A stretch of DNA of 64,000 nucleotides from Bradyrhizobium xenonodulans. GTDB lineage: Bacteria; Pseudomonadota; Alphaproteobacteria; Rhizobiales; Xanthobacteraceae. The DNA is taken from positions 620,001 to 684,000 of the forward strand of contig NZ_CP089391.1 in assembly GCF_027594865.1 (NCBI RefSeq), written 5' to 3'. The notes beneath the pieces are model-generated. The model was given only the letters and a program-made list of their open reading frames with translations. It had not been told where the DNA came from and ran no database searches. Of this stretch, positions 51,961 to 60,223 are shown in pieces (position 1 is the first letter of the stretch; every line of letters begins with the position of its first letter). A program made the translations under genes and the position numbers.

Positions 51961-53352
51961 TCAGAACCGCGCGTCGATATCGACGACGTCGATCAGCTTG
52001 TGGTTGACGAATTCCTTGAGCCCGAGCCCGAGGAGCTCGCGGCCATAGCCCGATCGTTTGATGCCGCCGAAAGGCAGGTCCGCTTCCACCTTGGTCGGGT
52101 GATTGACGAAGACCATGCCGGTCGAGATCTTTCGCGCGAGTTCGGCCCCGCGTTTGGTGTCCGACGTGAACACCGAGCCGCCCAGGCCGAACGGGGAATC
52201 GTTTGCGATGCGCACCGCGTCGGCGTCGTCCTTGGCGCGGAACAGCATGGAGACCGGGCCGAAGAATTCCCAATAGCGGGCCGGATTGTCCTCGTTCACC
52301 TCGGTGAGAATCGTGGGCTGTACGAAGGCGCCTTGGTTGGGCACCGATGGACCGACCTCCTCGGCTTTCGCGCCGTGCTTCACGGCTTGCTGAATTCTTT
52401 CCCGAATCTCGTCGGCGGCATGTTGTGAGGAGAGCGGCGCCAGCGTCGTGTCGGGATCGAACGGGTCACCGGCCCTGAGGGCGGCAACACCCTTGCGATA
52501 GCGCGTCAGGAATTCATCGTACACCTCGTCCACGATGATCATGCGCTTGGAGGACACGCAGACCTGGCCGCCATTCCAGTGCCGGCCGAACACCGCCCAT
52601 TTGACGGTCTTTTCCATGTCGGCATCGGCCAAGACGACGAACGCGTCAGCGCCGCCAAGCTCCATCGTGGATTTCTTCAGGGCCTTGCCAGCCTGGGCGG
52701 CGACGATTGCGCCGGCGTCCTCGGACCCGGTCAGTGCGACACCGTGGACCCTGGGATCGTTGATGATCATCTCGACCTGTGAGCGGGTCGCGTAGAGCTT
52801 GGTGAAGCATCCGTCCGGCAGGCCGGCCTCGCGCATGATGCGTTCGAAGGCTGCCGCGCTTTGCGGCACGTTCGAGGCATGCTTCAGCAGGATGGTGTTT
52901 CCGGCCGACAGTTGCGGCGCGATGATGCGCGCGATCTGGTAGTAGGGAAAATTCCACGGCTCGATGGCGAGGATCACGCCAAGCGGATCGTGAACGATCA
53001 TCGCCTCGCCCTCTGCCGGATCAGCGACCGGCAGTTTCTCCGGCCGCAACAAATGCTCGGCGTTCAGCACGTAATATTCGAAGATGCGTGCGCAAAGGTC
53101 GACTTCCGCCTTGGCCTCGGCAAAGAGCTTGCCCATCTCGAGCGTCAGAAGGCGCGCATAGGCATCGCTGTCCCGCCGCAGAATATCGGCGGCCTTTTGC
53201 AGGATCGCAGTGCGTGCCGAGATCGGCACCTCGCGCCAGGCGCGAAAGGCCGCGTCGGCCCTGTCGATGGCCGTGCTGATCTCCTCGTCACTTGCACTGG
53301 GAAAAGTCTTCAGAGTCTCGCCAGTATAGGGATTGACGGTGGCGTAGCTCAT
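51961..53352 (-). CDS. NAD(P)-dependent aldehyde dehydrogenase, succinate-semialdehyde type
   Basis: A 463-residue aldehyde dehydrogenase. Features: IEPWNFPYYQIARIIAP, the Glu of STMELGGADAFVV, the catalytic Cys in WNGGQVCVSSKRM, and the C-terminal ADLPFGGIKRSGYGRELLG. The short N-terminus (SYATVNPYTGETLKTFP) is like Sad/GabD-type succinate-semialdehyde dehydrogenases. It is divergent from an amidohydrolase, with a 15-bp palindrome between them. The substrate is inferred from the subfamily only. Confidence 0.92.
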   Translation of the reverse strand: MSYATVNPYTGETLKTFPSASDEEISTAIDRADAAFRAWREVPISARTAILQKAADILRRDSDAYARLLTLEMGKLFAEAKAEVDLCARIFEYYVLNAEHLLRPEKLPVADPAEGEAMIVHDPLGVILAIEPWNFPYYQIARIIAPQLSAGNTILLKHASNVPQSAAAFERIMREAGLPDGCFTKLYATRSQVEMIINDPRVHGVALTGSEDAGAIVAAQAGKALKKSTMELGGADAFVVLADADMEKTVKWAVFGRHWNGGQVCVSSKRMIIVDEVYDEFLTRYRKGVAALRAGDPFDPDTTLAPLSSQHAADEIRERIQQAVKHGAKAEEVGPSVPNQGAFVQPTILTEVNEDNPARYWEFFGPVSMLFRAKDDADAVRIANDSPFGLGGSVFTSDTKRGAELARKISTGMVFVNHPTKVEADLPFGGIKRSGYGRELLGLGLKEFVNHKLIDVVDIDARF

Positions 53353-53449
53353 GTCCGTATTCCTTTTGGGCGGGCAGGTTGTTGGAAGGCCAGATCGCTG
53401 CCGGCTTTCCGGTCAGTCGGATCATATGTTCGGGCCCGGCTCGGACATT

Positions 53450-53464
53450 GACATGAGTCATGTC
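53450..53464. promoter_or_regulatory. Perfect 15-bp palindrome between ALDH and amidohydrolase genes
   Basis: GACATGA-G-TCATGTC, two perfect 7-bp arms around one base, 98 bp before the ALDH start and 84 bp before the amidohydrolase start. A likely operator for a shared regulator that is not in the window. Confidence 0.5.
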
Positions 53465-53547
53465 GTGTTTATCGATGTGCAGGGAGATGCCTGCCTGTCC
53501 GGCCTGCTGATCCCGCCTGCAGCTGATTGCCATATCCGGAGACAATG

Positions 53548-54687
53548 ATGCCTTTCGACTTGATCCTGCGCGGCGGCCGTGTGGTCGACCCGTCCCAGAA
53601 GCTCGACGCGGTGACCGATGTCGCCTTTGCGGGCGGCAAGGTCGCCGCAGTGGGCAGCGGACTCAAGGCCGATCCGGGCACGGAGGTCCGCGACGTCTCG
53701 CGGTACATCGTGACGCCGGGGCTGATTGATCTCCACACCCATGTCTATTGGGGCGGCACCTCGCTCGGCATCGACGCCGAGGAATTTTGCCGCCTGTCCG
53801 GCGTCACCACGGCGGTCGACACCGGCAGTGCTGGCCCCGGCAACTTTGCCGGCTTCCGCAAGCATGTGATCGAGCCGAGCCAGGTCCGCATCCTCGCTTA
53901 TCTGCACGTCTCGCATGCCGGCATCTTCGGCTTCTCGCACCGGATCATGGTCGGCGAGAGCGAGGAGCTCAGGCTGATGAATCCGATCGAGGCAGCCAAG
54001 GTGGCGGATGAAAACCGCGATCTCATCGTCGGCATCAAGGTCCGCGTGGGGCTGCACTCCTCGGGCACGTCTGGGGCCGTACCGCTCGACATCGCGCTGG
54101 AAGTCGCAAACGAGGTCGGCATGCCCCTGATGGCGCATATCGATCATCCGCCGCCGAGCTATGAGGAGGTGCTGGCACGCCTGCGTCCCGGCGACGTGCT
54201 CACCCATGCCTTCCGCCCCTTCCCCAACACGCCGGCGACGGCGCAGGGCACGGTGAAGAGGGCCGTGCTCGACGCGCGCGAGCGCGGCGTGCTGTTCGAC
54301 ATCGGCCACGGCAAGGGCTCGTTCGCGTTCAAGACCGCGCGCGCGATGCTCGCCAACGGCTTCTATCCGGACACGATCTCCTCCGACATCCATCAGCTTT
54401 GCATCGACGGTCCCGCCTTCGACCAGGTCACGACCATGTCGAAATTCCTGTGCATGGGCATGGAGCTGTCCGACGTGGTCGCGGCCTCGACGGTGAATGC
54501 GGCGATGGCGCTGCGGCGTCCCGAGCTCGGCAGCCTCAAGCCGGGCAGCGTCGGCGACGCCACGCTTGTTACGGTCAGGCAAGGCCAGTTCGACTACGAA
54601 GACGTCGTCGGCGAGCACCTGATCGGCGACCGCAAGATCGCGTCCGAGGGTGTCGTCATCGGCGGCCGCTGGTGGCATCCGAACTAA
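53548..54687 (+). CDS. Amidohydrolase/deacetylase family metallohydrolase
   Basis: A 379-residue TIM-barrel metal hydrolase. Metal ligands: the HTHV pair in TPGLIDLHTHVYWGG, a probable carboxylated Lys in LIVGIKVRVGL, His in MAHIDHPPPS and VLTHAFRPF, and Asp in ISSDIHQLC. The sequence resembles the COG3964-type (Atu3266/EF0837-like) enzymes acting on N-acyl or O-acyl hydroxy/amino acids. ATGs at 53545 and 53548 are both possible after GGAGA; I use 53548 for spacing. Divergent from an aldehyde dehydrogenase. Confidence 0.9.
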   Translation: MPFDLILRGGRVVDPSQKLDAVTDVAFAGGKVAAVGSGLKADPGTEVRDVSRYIVTPGLIDLHTHVYWGGTSLGIDAEEFCRLSGVTTAVDTGSAGPGNFAGFRKHVIEPSQVRILAYLHVSHAGIFGFSHRIMVGESEELRLMNPIEAAKVADENRDLIVGIKVRVGLHSSGTSGAVPLDIALEVANEVGMPLMAHIDHPPPSYEEVLARLRPGDVLTHAFRPFPNTPATAQGTVKRAVLDARERGVLFDIGHGKGSFAFKTARAMLANGFYPDTISSDIHQLCIDGPAFDQVTTMSKFLCMGMELSDVVAASTVNAAMALRRPELGSLKPGSVGDATLVTVRQGQFDYEDVVGEHLIGDRKIASEGVVIGGRWWHPN

Positions 54688-54692
54688 TCGGA

Positions 54693-55271
54693 TCAGGCCT
54701 GCTCGCGATAGAATTGCAGCAGGCGTCCGCCGGCTGGTGAGAGCCAGTCGGGTGCGCCGGTGATGTAGCCCTCGACCTGGCCGCTCGTTCCGACCAGATA
54801 GGTGATGGGCATGCCGACCAGCGGGAACATCGCTTTGGATGCGTCGGCCGCCGCGCCGTAGGCATCGATGTAGCAGGCGAGGTTTTGCACGGCGAGGCCG
54901 CCGAGAAATGTGCGGATCTTGCGCAGGTCTTTCGTGTCGGTGCAGATTGCGACGATGTCGACCCGGTCGGGCCGCGATCCCGCAAGGCTTGCGAGCATGG
55001 GCAGATCGAGCCGGCAGGCCGCGCACCACGTCGCCCAGAAATTGACGAGGGTGATGCGGCCCGGCTTCGCCGTCCCCGCCACGTCCTTTCCATGCAGGTC
55101 CTGAAGCCGTATCGGCGGCATCGCCGCGCGCGGCCGCACCATTGTGAACTGGCTGCGGCCGGCCTCGAACACCGGCGGCCAGCTTTCCTGCGCATAGGAC
55201 GCGCGCAGGGACGCGATGAACATCGGCGCAGCCATCAGGATCGATCGCCGCGAGATTCCCGCCTCATGCAT
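54693..55271 (-). CDS. TlpA-like thiol-disulfide oxidoreductase, twin-arginine signal
   Basis: A 192-residue exported thioredoxin-fold protein. The N-terminus EAGISRRSILMAAPMFIASL is twin-arginine-like. The redox site is NFWATWCAACRLDLPML (CAAC) and the cis-proline is in VGMPITYLVG. It overlaps the end of the DsrE-like gene by eight bases and is third in the doxX-dsrE-tlpA operon. It probably reduces or oxidises periplasmic thiols, perhaps those of the DsrE-like partner (inference). Confidence 0.9.
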   Translation of the reverse strand: MHEAGISRRSILMAAPMFIASLRASYAQESWPPVFEAGRSQFTMVRPRAAMPPIRLQDLHGKDVAGTAKPGRITLVNFWATWCAACRLDLPMLASLAGSRPDRVDIVAICTDTKDLRKIRTFLGGLAVQNLACYIDAYGAAADASKAMFPLVGMPITYLVGTSGQVEGYITGAPDWLSPAGGRLLQFYREQA

Positions 55272-55725
55272 GGATATAGGCCCAGCCCTTGTGTTGCAGG
55301 TCGACAACGCGTCCGATTCCGAAGGGGACGAGACTCGCGCCTGCGATCAGCGGGATCGTGATCTGCTCCTTGGCTTCCGCGATCGTCTTGGACGAGGCAC
55401 ACATGCTGTAGGTCAGGTTCGGCAGCGACTGCCGCAGCGTCGCGAGCGGCTCGACCAGCGGGGTCTTGTCCGCCCGGAAGACGTCGATGCCCTTGCCGTT
55501 GGCGACGACCTCGATCAGCAACCTCGCACCCCTGTCGGCAAAGTGTTTTGCGAGGTTGGCAGAGTAGCTGATCGCATGACCCATGACATAAGGCTCGTTG
55601 CTGTCGATCAGGATCACGACGCCCTCGGCGGCACGATCCTCCTTGGCCGCGGCACCGCCGCCGGCCGTGAGGATCGCGGTCCCCGCGAGCAGGCCCCTGC
55701 GGGACCATCCGTTGACCGGGATCAT
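55264..55725 (-). CDS. DsrE/DsrF-like protein with twin-arginine signal
   Basis: A 153-residue DsrE-fold protein. The leader WSRRGLLAGTAILTAGG looks like a twin-arginine signal, which is unusual because classic DsrE proteins are cytoplasmic. The body has VVILIDSNEPYVMGHAISYS, ARLLIEVVANGKGIDVF and the cysteine segment LTYSMCASSKT, where the DsrE persulfide-type cysteine would sit, then IPLIAGASLVPFGIGRVVDL. It lies between doxX and tlpA with an overlap to tlpA. A sulfur-carrier or thiol-binding role is inferred. Confidence 0.85.
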   Translation of the reverse strand: MIPVNGWSRRGLLAGTAILTAGGGAAAKEDRAAEGVVILIDSNEPYVMGHAISYSANLAKHFADRGARLLIEVVANGKGIDVFRADKTPLVEPLATLRQSLPNLTYSMCASSKTIAEAKEQITIPLIAGASLVPFGIGRVVDLQHKGWAYIHA

Positions 55726-55739
55726 GCCGATCCTGCCGA

Positions 55740-56168
55740 TCAGAACTGGCGCGGCGCGATCGGCGCCTTGCTGTTGCGTCCCCACAGCACGAACAGGCTG
55801 AGCGCGAGCAGGACGACATTGAGCGGGGTGACCGGCATCTCGCCGCGCGAGAGGTGGAAGACCAGCGCAATCACCTGCAATACCGAACAGCCCAGTGCGG
55901 CCAGCACCGTCAGCCGCGGCAGGATCCGCGTCAGCGCCGGCAGCAGGATGCCGATCCCGCCGGCGAGATCGACCAGCGCGATGGCGCGGACGAAGGTTTC
56001 GGAATATTGCCCGGCCCAGGGCATCATCGCGGCCAGCTGGGGAATCGGCGTGGTCAGCTTGACGAACCCGGCCGAGATGAACACGACGGCGAGCAGGACC
56101 TGCGCGGCCCACAGGCCGATGCGAAGGGCGCGGCCGGGAGCACGGGTCTCGAGAGCGGTGGTGGACAT
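55740..56168 (-). CDS. DoxX family membrane protein
   Basis: A 142-residue protein with four transmembrane helices (near residues 18-40, 60-80, 86-105, 113-131). DoxX signature text: LLAVVFISAGFVKLTTPIPQLAAMM and ALVDLAGGIGILLPALTRILPRLT. The start at 56168 has a GGAGAA site. DoxX proteins relate to the quinone-reducing thiosulfate oxidoreductase subunit and to membrane thiol-stress complexes. First gene of the doxX-dsrE-tlpA operon, divergent from LysR. Confidence 0.9.
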   Translation of the reverse strand: MSTTALETRAPGRALRIGLWAAQVLLAVVFISAGFVKLTTPIPQLAAMMPWAGQYSETFVRAIALVDLAGGIGILLPALTRILPRLTVLAALGCSVLQVIALVFHLSRGEMPVTPLNVVLLALSLFVLWGRNSKAPIAPRQF

Positions 56169-56196
56169 GGTGGTTCTCCGAAATGTGAGCGTCGCC

Positions 56197-56209
56197 ACCA
56201 TTTGATGGT
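56197..56209. promoter_or_regulatory. Possible LysR binding site
   Basis: ACCAT-TTG-ATGGT, a 5+5 dyad in the divergent doxX/lysR region about 30 bp from the doxX start. Short, so tentative. Confidence 0.3.
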
Positions 56210-56271
56210 TTCGCCATATTTGATCATTATGCGTTCCGGGATGGGTTCATTTCTTGGATGTTGATGATTTC

Positions 56272-57156
56272 ATGGATTCCCTGGTCAGCATGAGAGTGTT
56301 CTGCCTGGTGGCCGAGCTGAAGAGCTTCGCGACCGCGGCGCAGCGCCTGCGCATCTCGCCCGCCATGGCGAGCAAGCATGTGATGCAGCTCGAGAAGCGG
56401 CTCGGCACGCGGCTGCTCAACCGCACCAGCCGGCGCGTCAGCCTGAGCGAGAGCGGGACGCTCTATTTCGAGCAAACGCGGCAGATGCTCGATTCGCTCG
56501 ACGAGGTCGAGGCCGCCGTCAGCCACGCGACCGTCGTTCCGCACGGCACGCTGCGGCTGACCGCGCCGGTATGGATGGCGAATGCGATCTTCGCGGGCGT
56601 GCTGGCGGACTATCAGGCGCGCTATCCCGAGGTGCGCCTCGACGTCGATCTCAGCGGACGGCTGGTCAATCTGGTCGAGGAAGGTTTTGACCTTGCTCTG
56701 CGCGCGACCGGGGCGCCCGACGAGGCGCTGATCGCGCGTCCCATCACCAGGGTCCCATTCTACATGGTCGCCGCACCCGCCTACCTCAAACGCGTCGGGC
56801 GCCCGACCAAGCTGGCCGATATCGCCGGCCAGGCGCTGTTGCATTATGCGCTTTATCCCGGCGAGAGCTTCTCTTTCGCCGGCGAGCACGGCACCGAAAC
56901 CGTCAAGCTGAATCCGGTGCTGCGCAGCGCCAACGAAACGCTGCTGCACCTGGCGGCACTCGAAGGCATGGGTCTCGCCTTCCTGCCGAAATGGCTGGTC
57001 ACCGACGACATCGCCGCCGGCCGTCTCGAGCACGTCATGTCCAAGCAGATCATTTTCGAGGGAAAGCTGTTCGCGGTCTATCCAAGCCGCAAATATCTCT
57101 CCGCGAAGGTGCGGACCTTCATCGACTTCGTCGCCGCCGACAAGCGGATGAGATAG
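56272..57156 (+). CDS. LysR family transcriptional regulator
   Basis: A 294-residue LysR regulator. The N-terminal winged helix-turn-helix is FCLVAELKSFATAAQRLRIS with SKHVMQLEKRLGTRLLNRTS, and the effector domain includes LRLTAPVWMANAIF and DLALRATGAPDEALIARPI, like the CrgA/DsdC-like subgroup. The ATG at 56272 is preferred to an upstream TTG (56254). It is divergent from doxX-dsrE-tlpA and is the likely regulator of that operon. Confidence 0.92.
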   Translation: MDSLVSMRVFCLVAELKSFATAAQRLRISPAMASKHVMQLEKRLGTRLLNRTSRRVSLSESGTLYFEQTRQMLDSLDEVEAAVSHATVVPHGTLRLTAPVWMANAIFAGVLADYQARYPEVRLDVDLSGRLVNLVEEGFDLALRATGAPDEALIARPITRVPFYMVAAPAYLKRVGRPTKLADIAGQALLHYALYPGESFSFAGEHGTETVKLNPVLRSANETLLHLAALEGMGLAFLPKWLVTDDIAAGRLEHVMSKQIIFEGKLFAVYPSRKYLSAKVRTFIDFVAADKRMR

Positions 57157-57182
57157 CGTCGTAAGTCACTGGGCTGAATCAC

Positions 57183-58238
57183 ATGCGATTTCACGACGAC
57201 AACGCCGAATTCGAAGCGTGGCTGCGCAGCCAATGCCGTGTCGTCGAGAGCGATCTCGCCCACAAGCACAAGCGCATGCGGAAGAGCGCGTTCATCTTCC
57301 TGCGCGCGACCTATTTCCGCTGGGCACGGCGCATCGAGACGATCCACCCCGCGCTGAAGGCCGCGCCGCGCGTTCTCTCGGTCGGCGACACCCATACCGA
57401 AAATTACGGGACCTGGCGCGACCTGGAGGGACGCCTCGTCTGGGGCGTCAACGATTTCGACGAGGCCGCAATCATGCCCTATCCGTTCGACCTGGTGCGC
57501 CTGGCAACGAGTGCCCGGCTCGCGCAGGACATGGCAGTCGGCAGCCGTGAGGCCGCGGCCGTCATTCTCGACGGTTACAGGCGGGGCGTGATGCAGCCGC
57601 ATCCTGCGCTCCTGGACGAGCATGAAACGTGGATGCGGAGCTATGTTGCCTGCTCCGATCAGGATCGTGCAAAATTCTGGCGCGACGTGAAGGCGTATCC
57701 GGATGCGAAGCCGCCGCGGCATGTCGCATCCGCTCTCAAGGGCAGCCTGCCGCCGGGCGCCTCGTTGGTCCGCTTCGCCTCGCGCAGGAACGGCAACGGC
57801 AGCCTGGGCAGGCCGCGCTACGTCGCAATCGCACAGTGGTGCGGCGGCCAGATCGTCAGGGAGGCCAAGGCACTGGTGCCGTCGGCGTGGGATTGGGCGC
57901 TCGGTATCAAGAGCGAGCCGCGCTTCATGTCGCTTGCGACCGGAGCATACCGCGCCCCCGATCCGCATCTGGCGCTCGACGGCGGCTTCATCCTCCGGCG
58001 GATTGCCCCGGATTCGCGCAAGGTGGATCTCGGCGACCGTCCGGTCGGGAGGCTCAAGCTCGACCTCTTGCGCGCCATGGGCTTCGACATCGGGGCGATC
58101 CATGCCGCGACGAAGGGCGCGTCCGAAAAAATCCTCGCCGACGTCGGAGCGCGCAAGGCGGATTGGCTCTACGGCGCGGCAAAGGCCGCGGCCGAGGCAG
58201 TCGAGGAGGATTTTGCGGAGTGGCGCGCCGCAAAATGA
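57183..58238 (+). CDS. DUF2252 family protein
   Basis: A 351-residue protein of DUF2252, a family distantly related to protein-kinase-like folds. Family text: RMRKSAFIFLRATYFRWAR, VGDTHTENYGTWRD, VWGVNDFDEAAIMPYPFDLVRLATS and LGDRPVGRLKLDLL. The HTENYG and NDFDEA pairs look like the kinase-type catalytic and metal-binding residues. It follows lysR by 26 bp on the same strand. Substrate unknown. Confidence 0.88.
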   Translation: MRFHDDNAEFEAWLRSQCRVVESDLAHKHKRMRKSAFIFLRATYFRWARRIETIHPALKAAPRVLSVGDTHTENYGTWRDLEGRLVWGVNDFDEAAIMPYPFDLVRLATSARLAQDMAVGSREAAAVILDGYRRGVMQPHPALLDEHETWMRSYVACSDQDRAKFWRDVKAYPDAKPPRHVASALKGSLPPGASLVRFASRRNGNGSLGRPRYVAIAQWCGGQIVREAKALVPSAWDWALGIKSEPRFMSLATGAYRAPDPHLALDGGFILRRIAPDSRKVDLGDRPVGRLKLDLLRAMGFDIGAIHAATKGASEKILADVGARKADWLYGAAKAAAEAVEEDFAEWRAAK

Positions 58239-58257
58239 GCGGACGAGACGTGCTGCG

Positions 58258-59403
58258 CTACAACGACCTTGCGATCAAGAGCTTCATGATCTCGTTGGTG
58301 CCGCCATAGATCTTCTGGATGCGGGAATCGATGAAGATGCGCGAGATCGGATATTCCTGCATGTAGCCGTAGCCGCCGAACAGCTGGAGGCATTCATCGG
58401 CGGTCTGGACCTGCTTGTCCGAGCACCAGTATTTCGCCATCGACGCCGTGACGGTGTCGAGGTCTCTTGCGACCAGGCGCTCGATGCACCAGTCGACGAA
58501 GACGCGTGCGATCATCGCCTCGGTCTTGCGCTCGGCGAGCGTGAAGGCGGTGTTCTGGAAATCCATCAGCGGCTTGCCGAACGCTTTGCGCTCCTTGGTG
58601 TAATCGACGGTGAGCTTGACGGCGCGCTCCATCGCGGCGACGGCGCCGACCGCGAGCGCGAGGCGCTCCTGCGGCAATTGCTGCATCAATTGGACGAACC
58701 CCTGGCCTTCCTCCTTGCCGAGCAGGTTTTCCGGCGGGACCGTGACATTGTCGAAGAACAGCTCGGACGTGTCGGAGGCATGCAGGCCGATCTTGTCGAG
58801 GTTGCGCCCGCGCTTGTAGCCGTCCGCGCCAGATGTCTCGACCACGATCAGCGAGATGCCCTTGGCACCGGCTTCACCGGTGCGCGCGACCACGACGACG
58901 AGGTCGGCGGCCTGGCCATTGGTGATGAACGTCTTCTGGCCGTTGATGACGTAGGAATTGCCCTGTTTTTTGGCCGTGGTTTTCACGGCCTGCAAATCCG
59001 AGCCGGTGCCGGGCTCGGTCATGGCGATGGCGCCGACCATCTCGCCCGAGGCCATCTTCGGCAGCCAGCGCTTCTTCTGCTCCTCCGAGCCGTAATTGAG
59101 GATGTAATGCGCGACGATGGCGCTGTGCACGGAGACGCCGGTCGTCAGCTCCGGCACGGTGCTTTCGAGGTCGTCCAGCACCGCCGCGTCATAGGCGAAG
59201 GTGGCACCGAGGCCGCCATATTCCTCGGGTACGCTCGCCAGCAGCGCACCCATCTCGCCGAGCCCGCGCCAAGCGAAGCGGTCGACCATCTTCTGCTCGC
59301 GCCATTTCTCGGCATGCGGTGCCAGATCCTTGGTCAGATACTTCCGGAACTGGTCGCGAAAAACGTCAAGCTCTTCGGTCATCCAGGAGGAGCGATAGGA
59401 CAT
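58258..59403 (-). CDS. Acyl-CoA dehydrogenase
   Basis: A 381-residue FAD-dependent dehydrogenase of the long-chain/FadE type. Motifs: VPEEYGGLGATFAYD, GAIAMTEPGTGSDLQAVKTT, YVINGQKTFITNGQAADLVV, ADECLQLFGGYGYMQEYP and KIYGGTNEIMKLLIARS. The MCAD-position glutamate is Gly (YGGTNE); the base is likely Glu in LPQERLALAVG. It stands alone between DUF2252 and a hydrolase, convergent with the former. Confidence 0.94.
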   Translation of the reverse strand: MSYRSSWMTEELDVFRDQFRKYLTKDLAPHAEKWREQKMVDRFAWRGLGEMGALLASVPEEYGGLGATFAYDAAVLDDLESTVPELTTGVSVHSAIVAHYILNYGSEEQKKRWLPKMASGEMVGAIAMTEPGTGSDLQAVKTTAKKQGNSYVINGQKTFITNGQAADLVVVVARTGEAGAKGISLIVVETSGADGYKRGRNLDKIGLHASDTSELFFDNVTVPPENLLGKEEGQGFVQLMQQLPQERLALAVGAVAAMERAVKLTVDYTKERKAFGKPLMDFQNTAFTLAERKTEAMIARVFVDWCIERLVARDLDTVTASMAKYWCSDKQVQTADECLQLFGGYGYMQEYPISRIFIDSRIQKIYGGTNEIMKLLIARSL

Positions 59404-59527
59404 GATTACCTCGGTTGATGCGGTCCCGGCTTCGTAGGCTAGTCGGCCGCGGCAATTATTGTGTTTTCAGGCTGCGCCGGTGACGGTACCAAGGCGGCCG
59501 GAAACGCGTCTGTCGGGATATCTGATT

Positions 59528-60220
59528 GTGGCCGTCAAAACCCAAGCCGTCAAAACCAAAGAGCTCAAGCTCGACATCGAGCGCATCGGCACGGTCTCGG
59601 CGATTCTGACGCAGCCGGACAGCGCGCGTGCCTGCTATGTCCTGGCGCATGGCGCGGGCGCCGACATGCGGCATGCCTTCATGGAAAAGGTCGCGATGGG
59701 CCTTGCGGAACGGGGCATCGCGACGCTCCGCTTCAATTTTCCCTACATGGAAAAGAAACTGGGGCGCCCCGACCAGCCGGCCGTCGCGCACGCCGCCATC
59801 CGCGCGGCGGTCGAGGAGGCGGCGCGGCTGTGTCCCGGCGTGACGCTTGTCGCCGGCGGAAAATCGTTCGGCGGACGCATGACGTCGCAGGCGCAATCCA
59901 AGGCGCCGCTGCCTGATGTGAAGGGGCTCGCGTTCCTCGGCTTTCCCCTGCACGCCGCCAAGAAGCCGTCGAGCGAGCGCGCCGAGCATCTCGCCGGCAT
60001 CGCCATCCCGATGCTGTTCCTGCAAGGTACGCGCGATGGGCTTGCCGATCTCGGCCATCTCAAGCCCGTCATCAAGGAACTCGGGGCGAGGGCGACGCTG
60101 CATGAGGTCGAGGGCGGCGACCACTCCTTCGCGGTGCTGAAGAAGTCCGGCCGGACCAACGAAGAGGCGCTGACAGAGGTGCTCGACACGCTCGCGGCCT
60201 GGATCTACGCGCTCGCCTGA
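59528..60220 (+). CDS. Small alpha/beta hydrolase (KANL3/Tex30-like)
   Basis: A 230-residue cytoplasmic hydrolase-fold protein. Elements: CYVLAHGAGADMRHAFM (oxyanion), TLRFNFPYMEKKLGRPD, the nucleophile elbow VAGGKSFGGRMTS, PMLFLQGTRDGLADLG (acid) and EGGDHSFAVLKKSG (histidine). The GTG at 59528 is chosen; a TTG at 59459 is possible. Function unknown. It ends three bases before the convergent PanE-like gene's stop. Confidence 0.85.
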   Translation: MAVKTQAVKTKELKLDIERIGTVSAILTQPDSARACYVLAHGAGADMRHAFMEKVAMGLAERGIATLRFNFPYMEKKLGRPDQPAVAHAAIRAAVEEAARLCPGVTLVAGGKSFGGRMTSQAQSKAPLPDVKGLAFLGFPLHAAKKPSSERAEHLAGIAIPMLFLQGTRDGLADLGHLKPVIKELGARATLHEVEGGDHSFAVLKKSGRTNEEALTEVLDTLAAWIYALA

Positions 60221-60223
60221 GCT

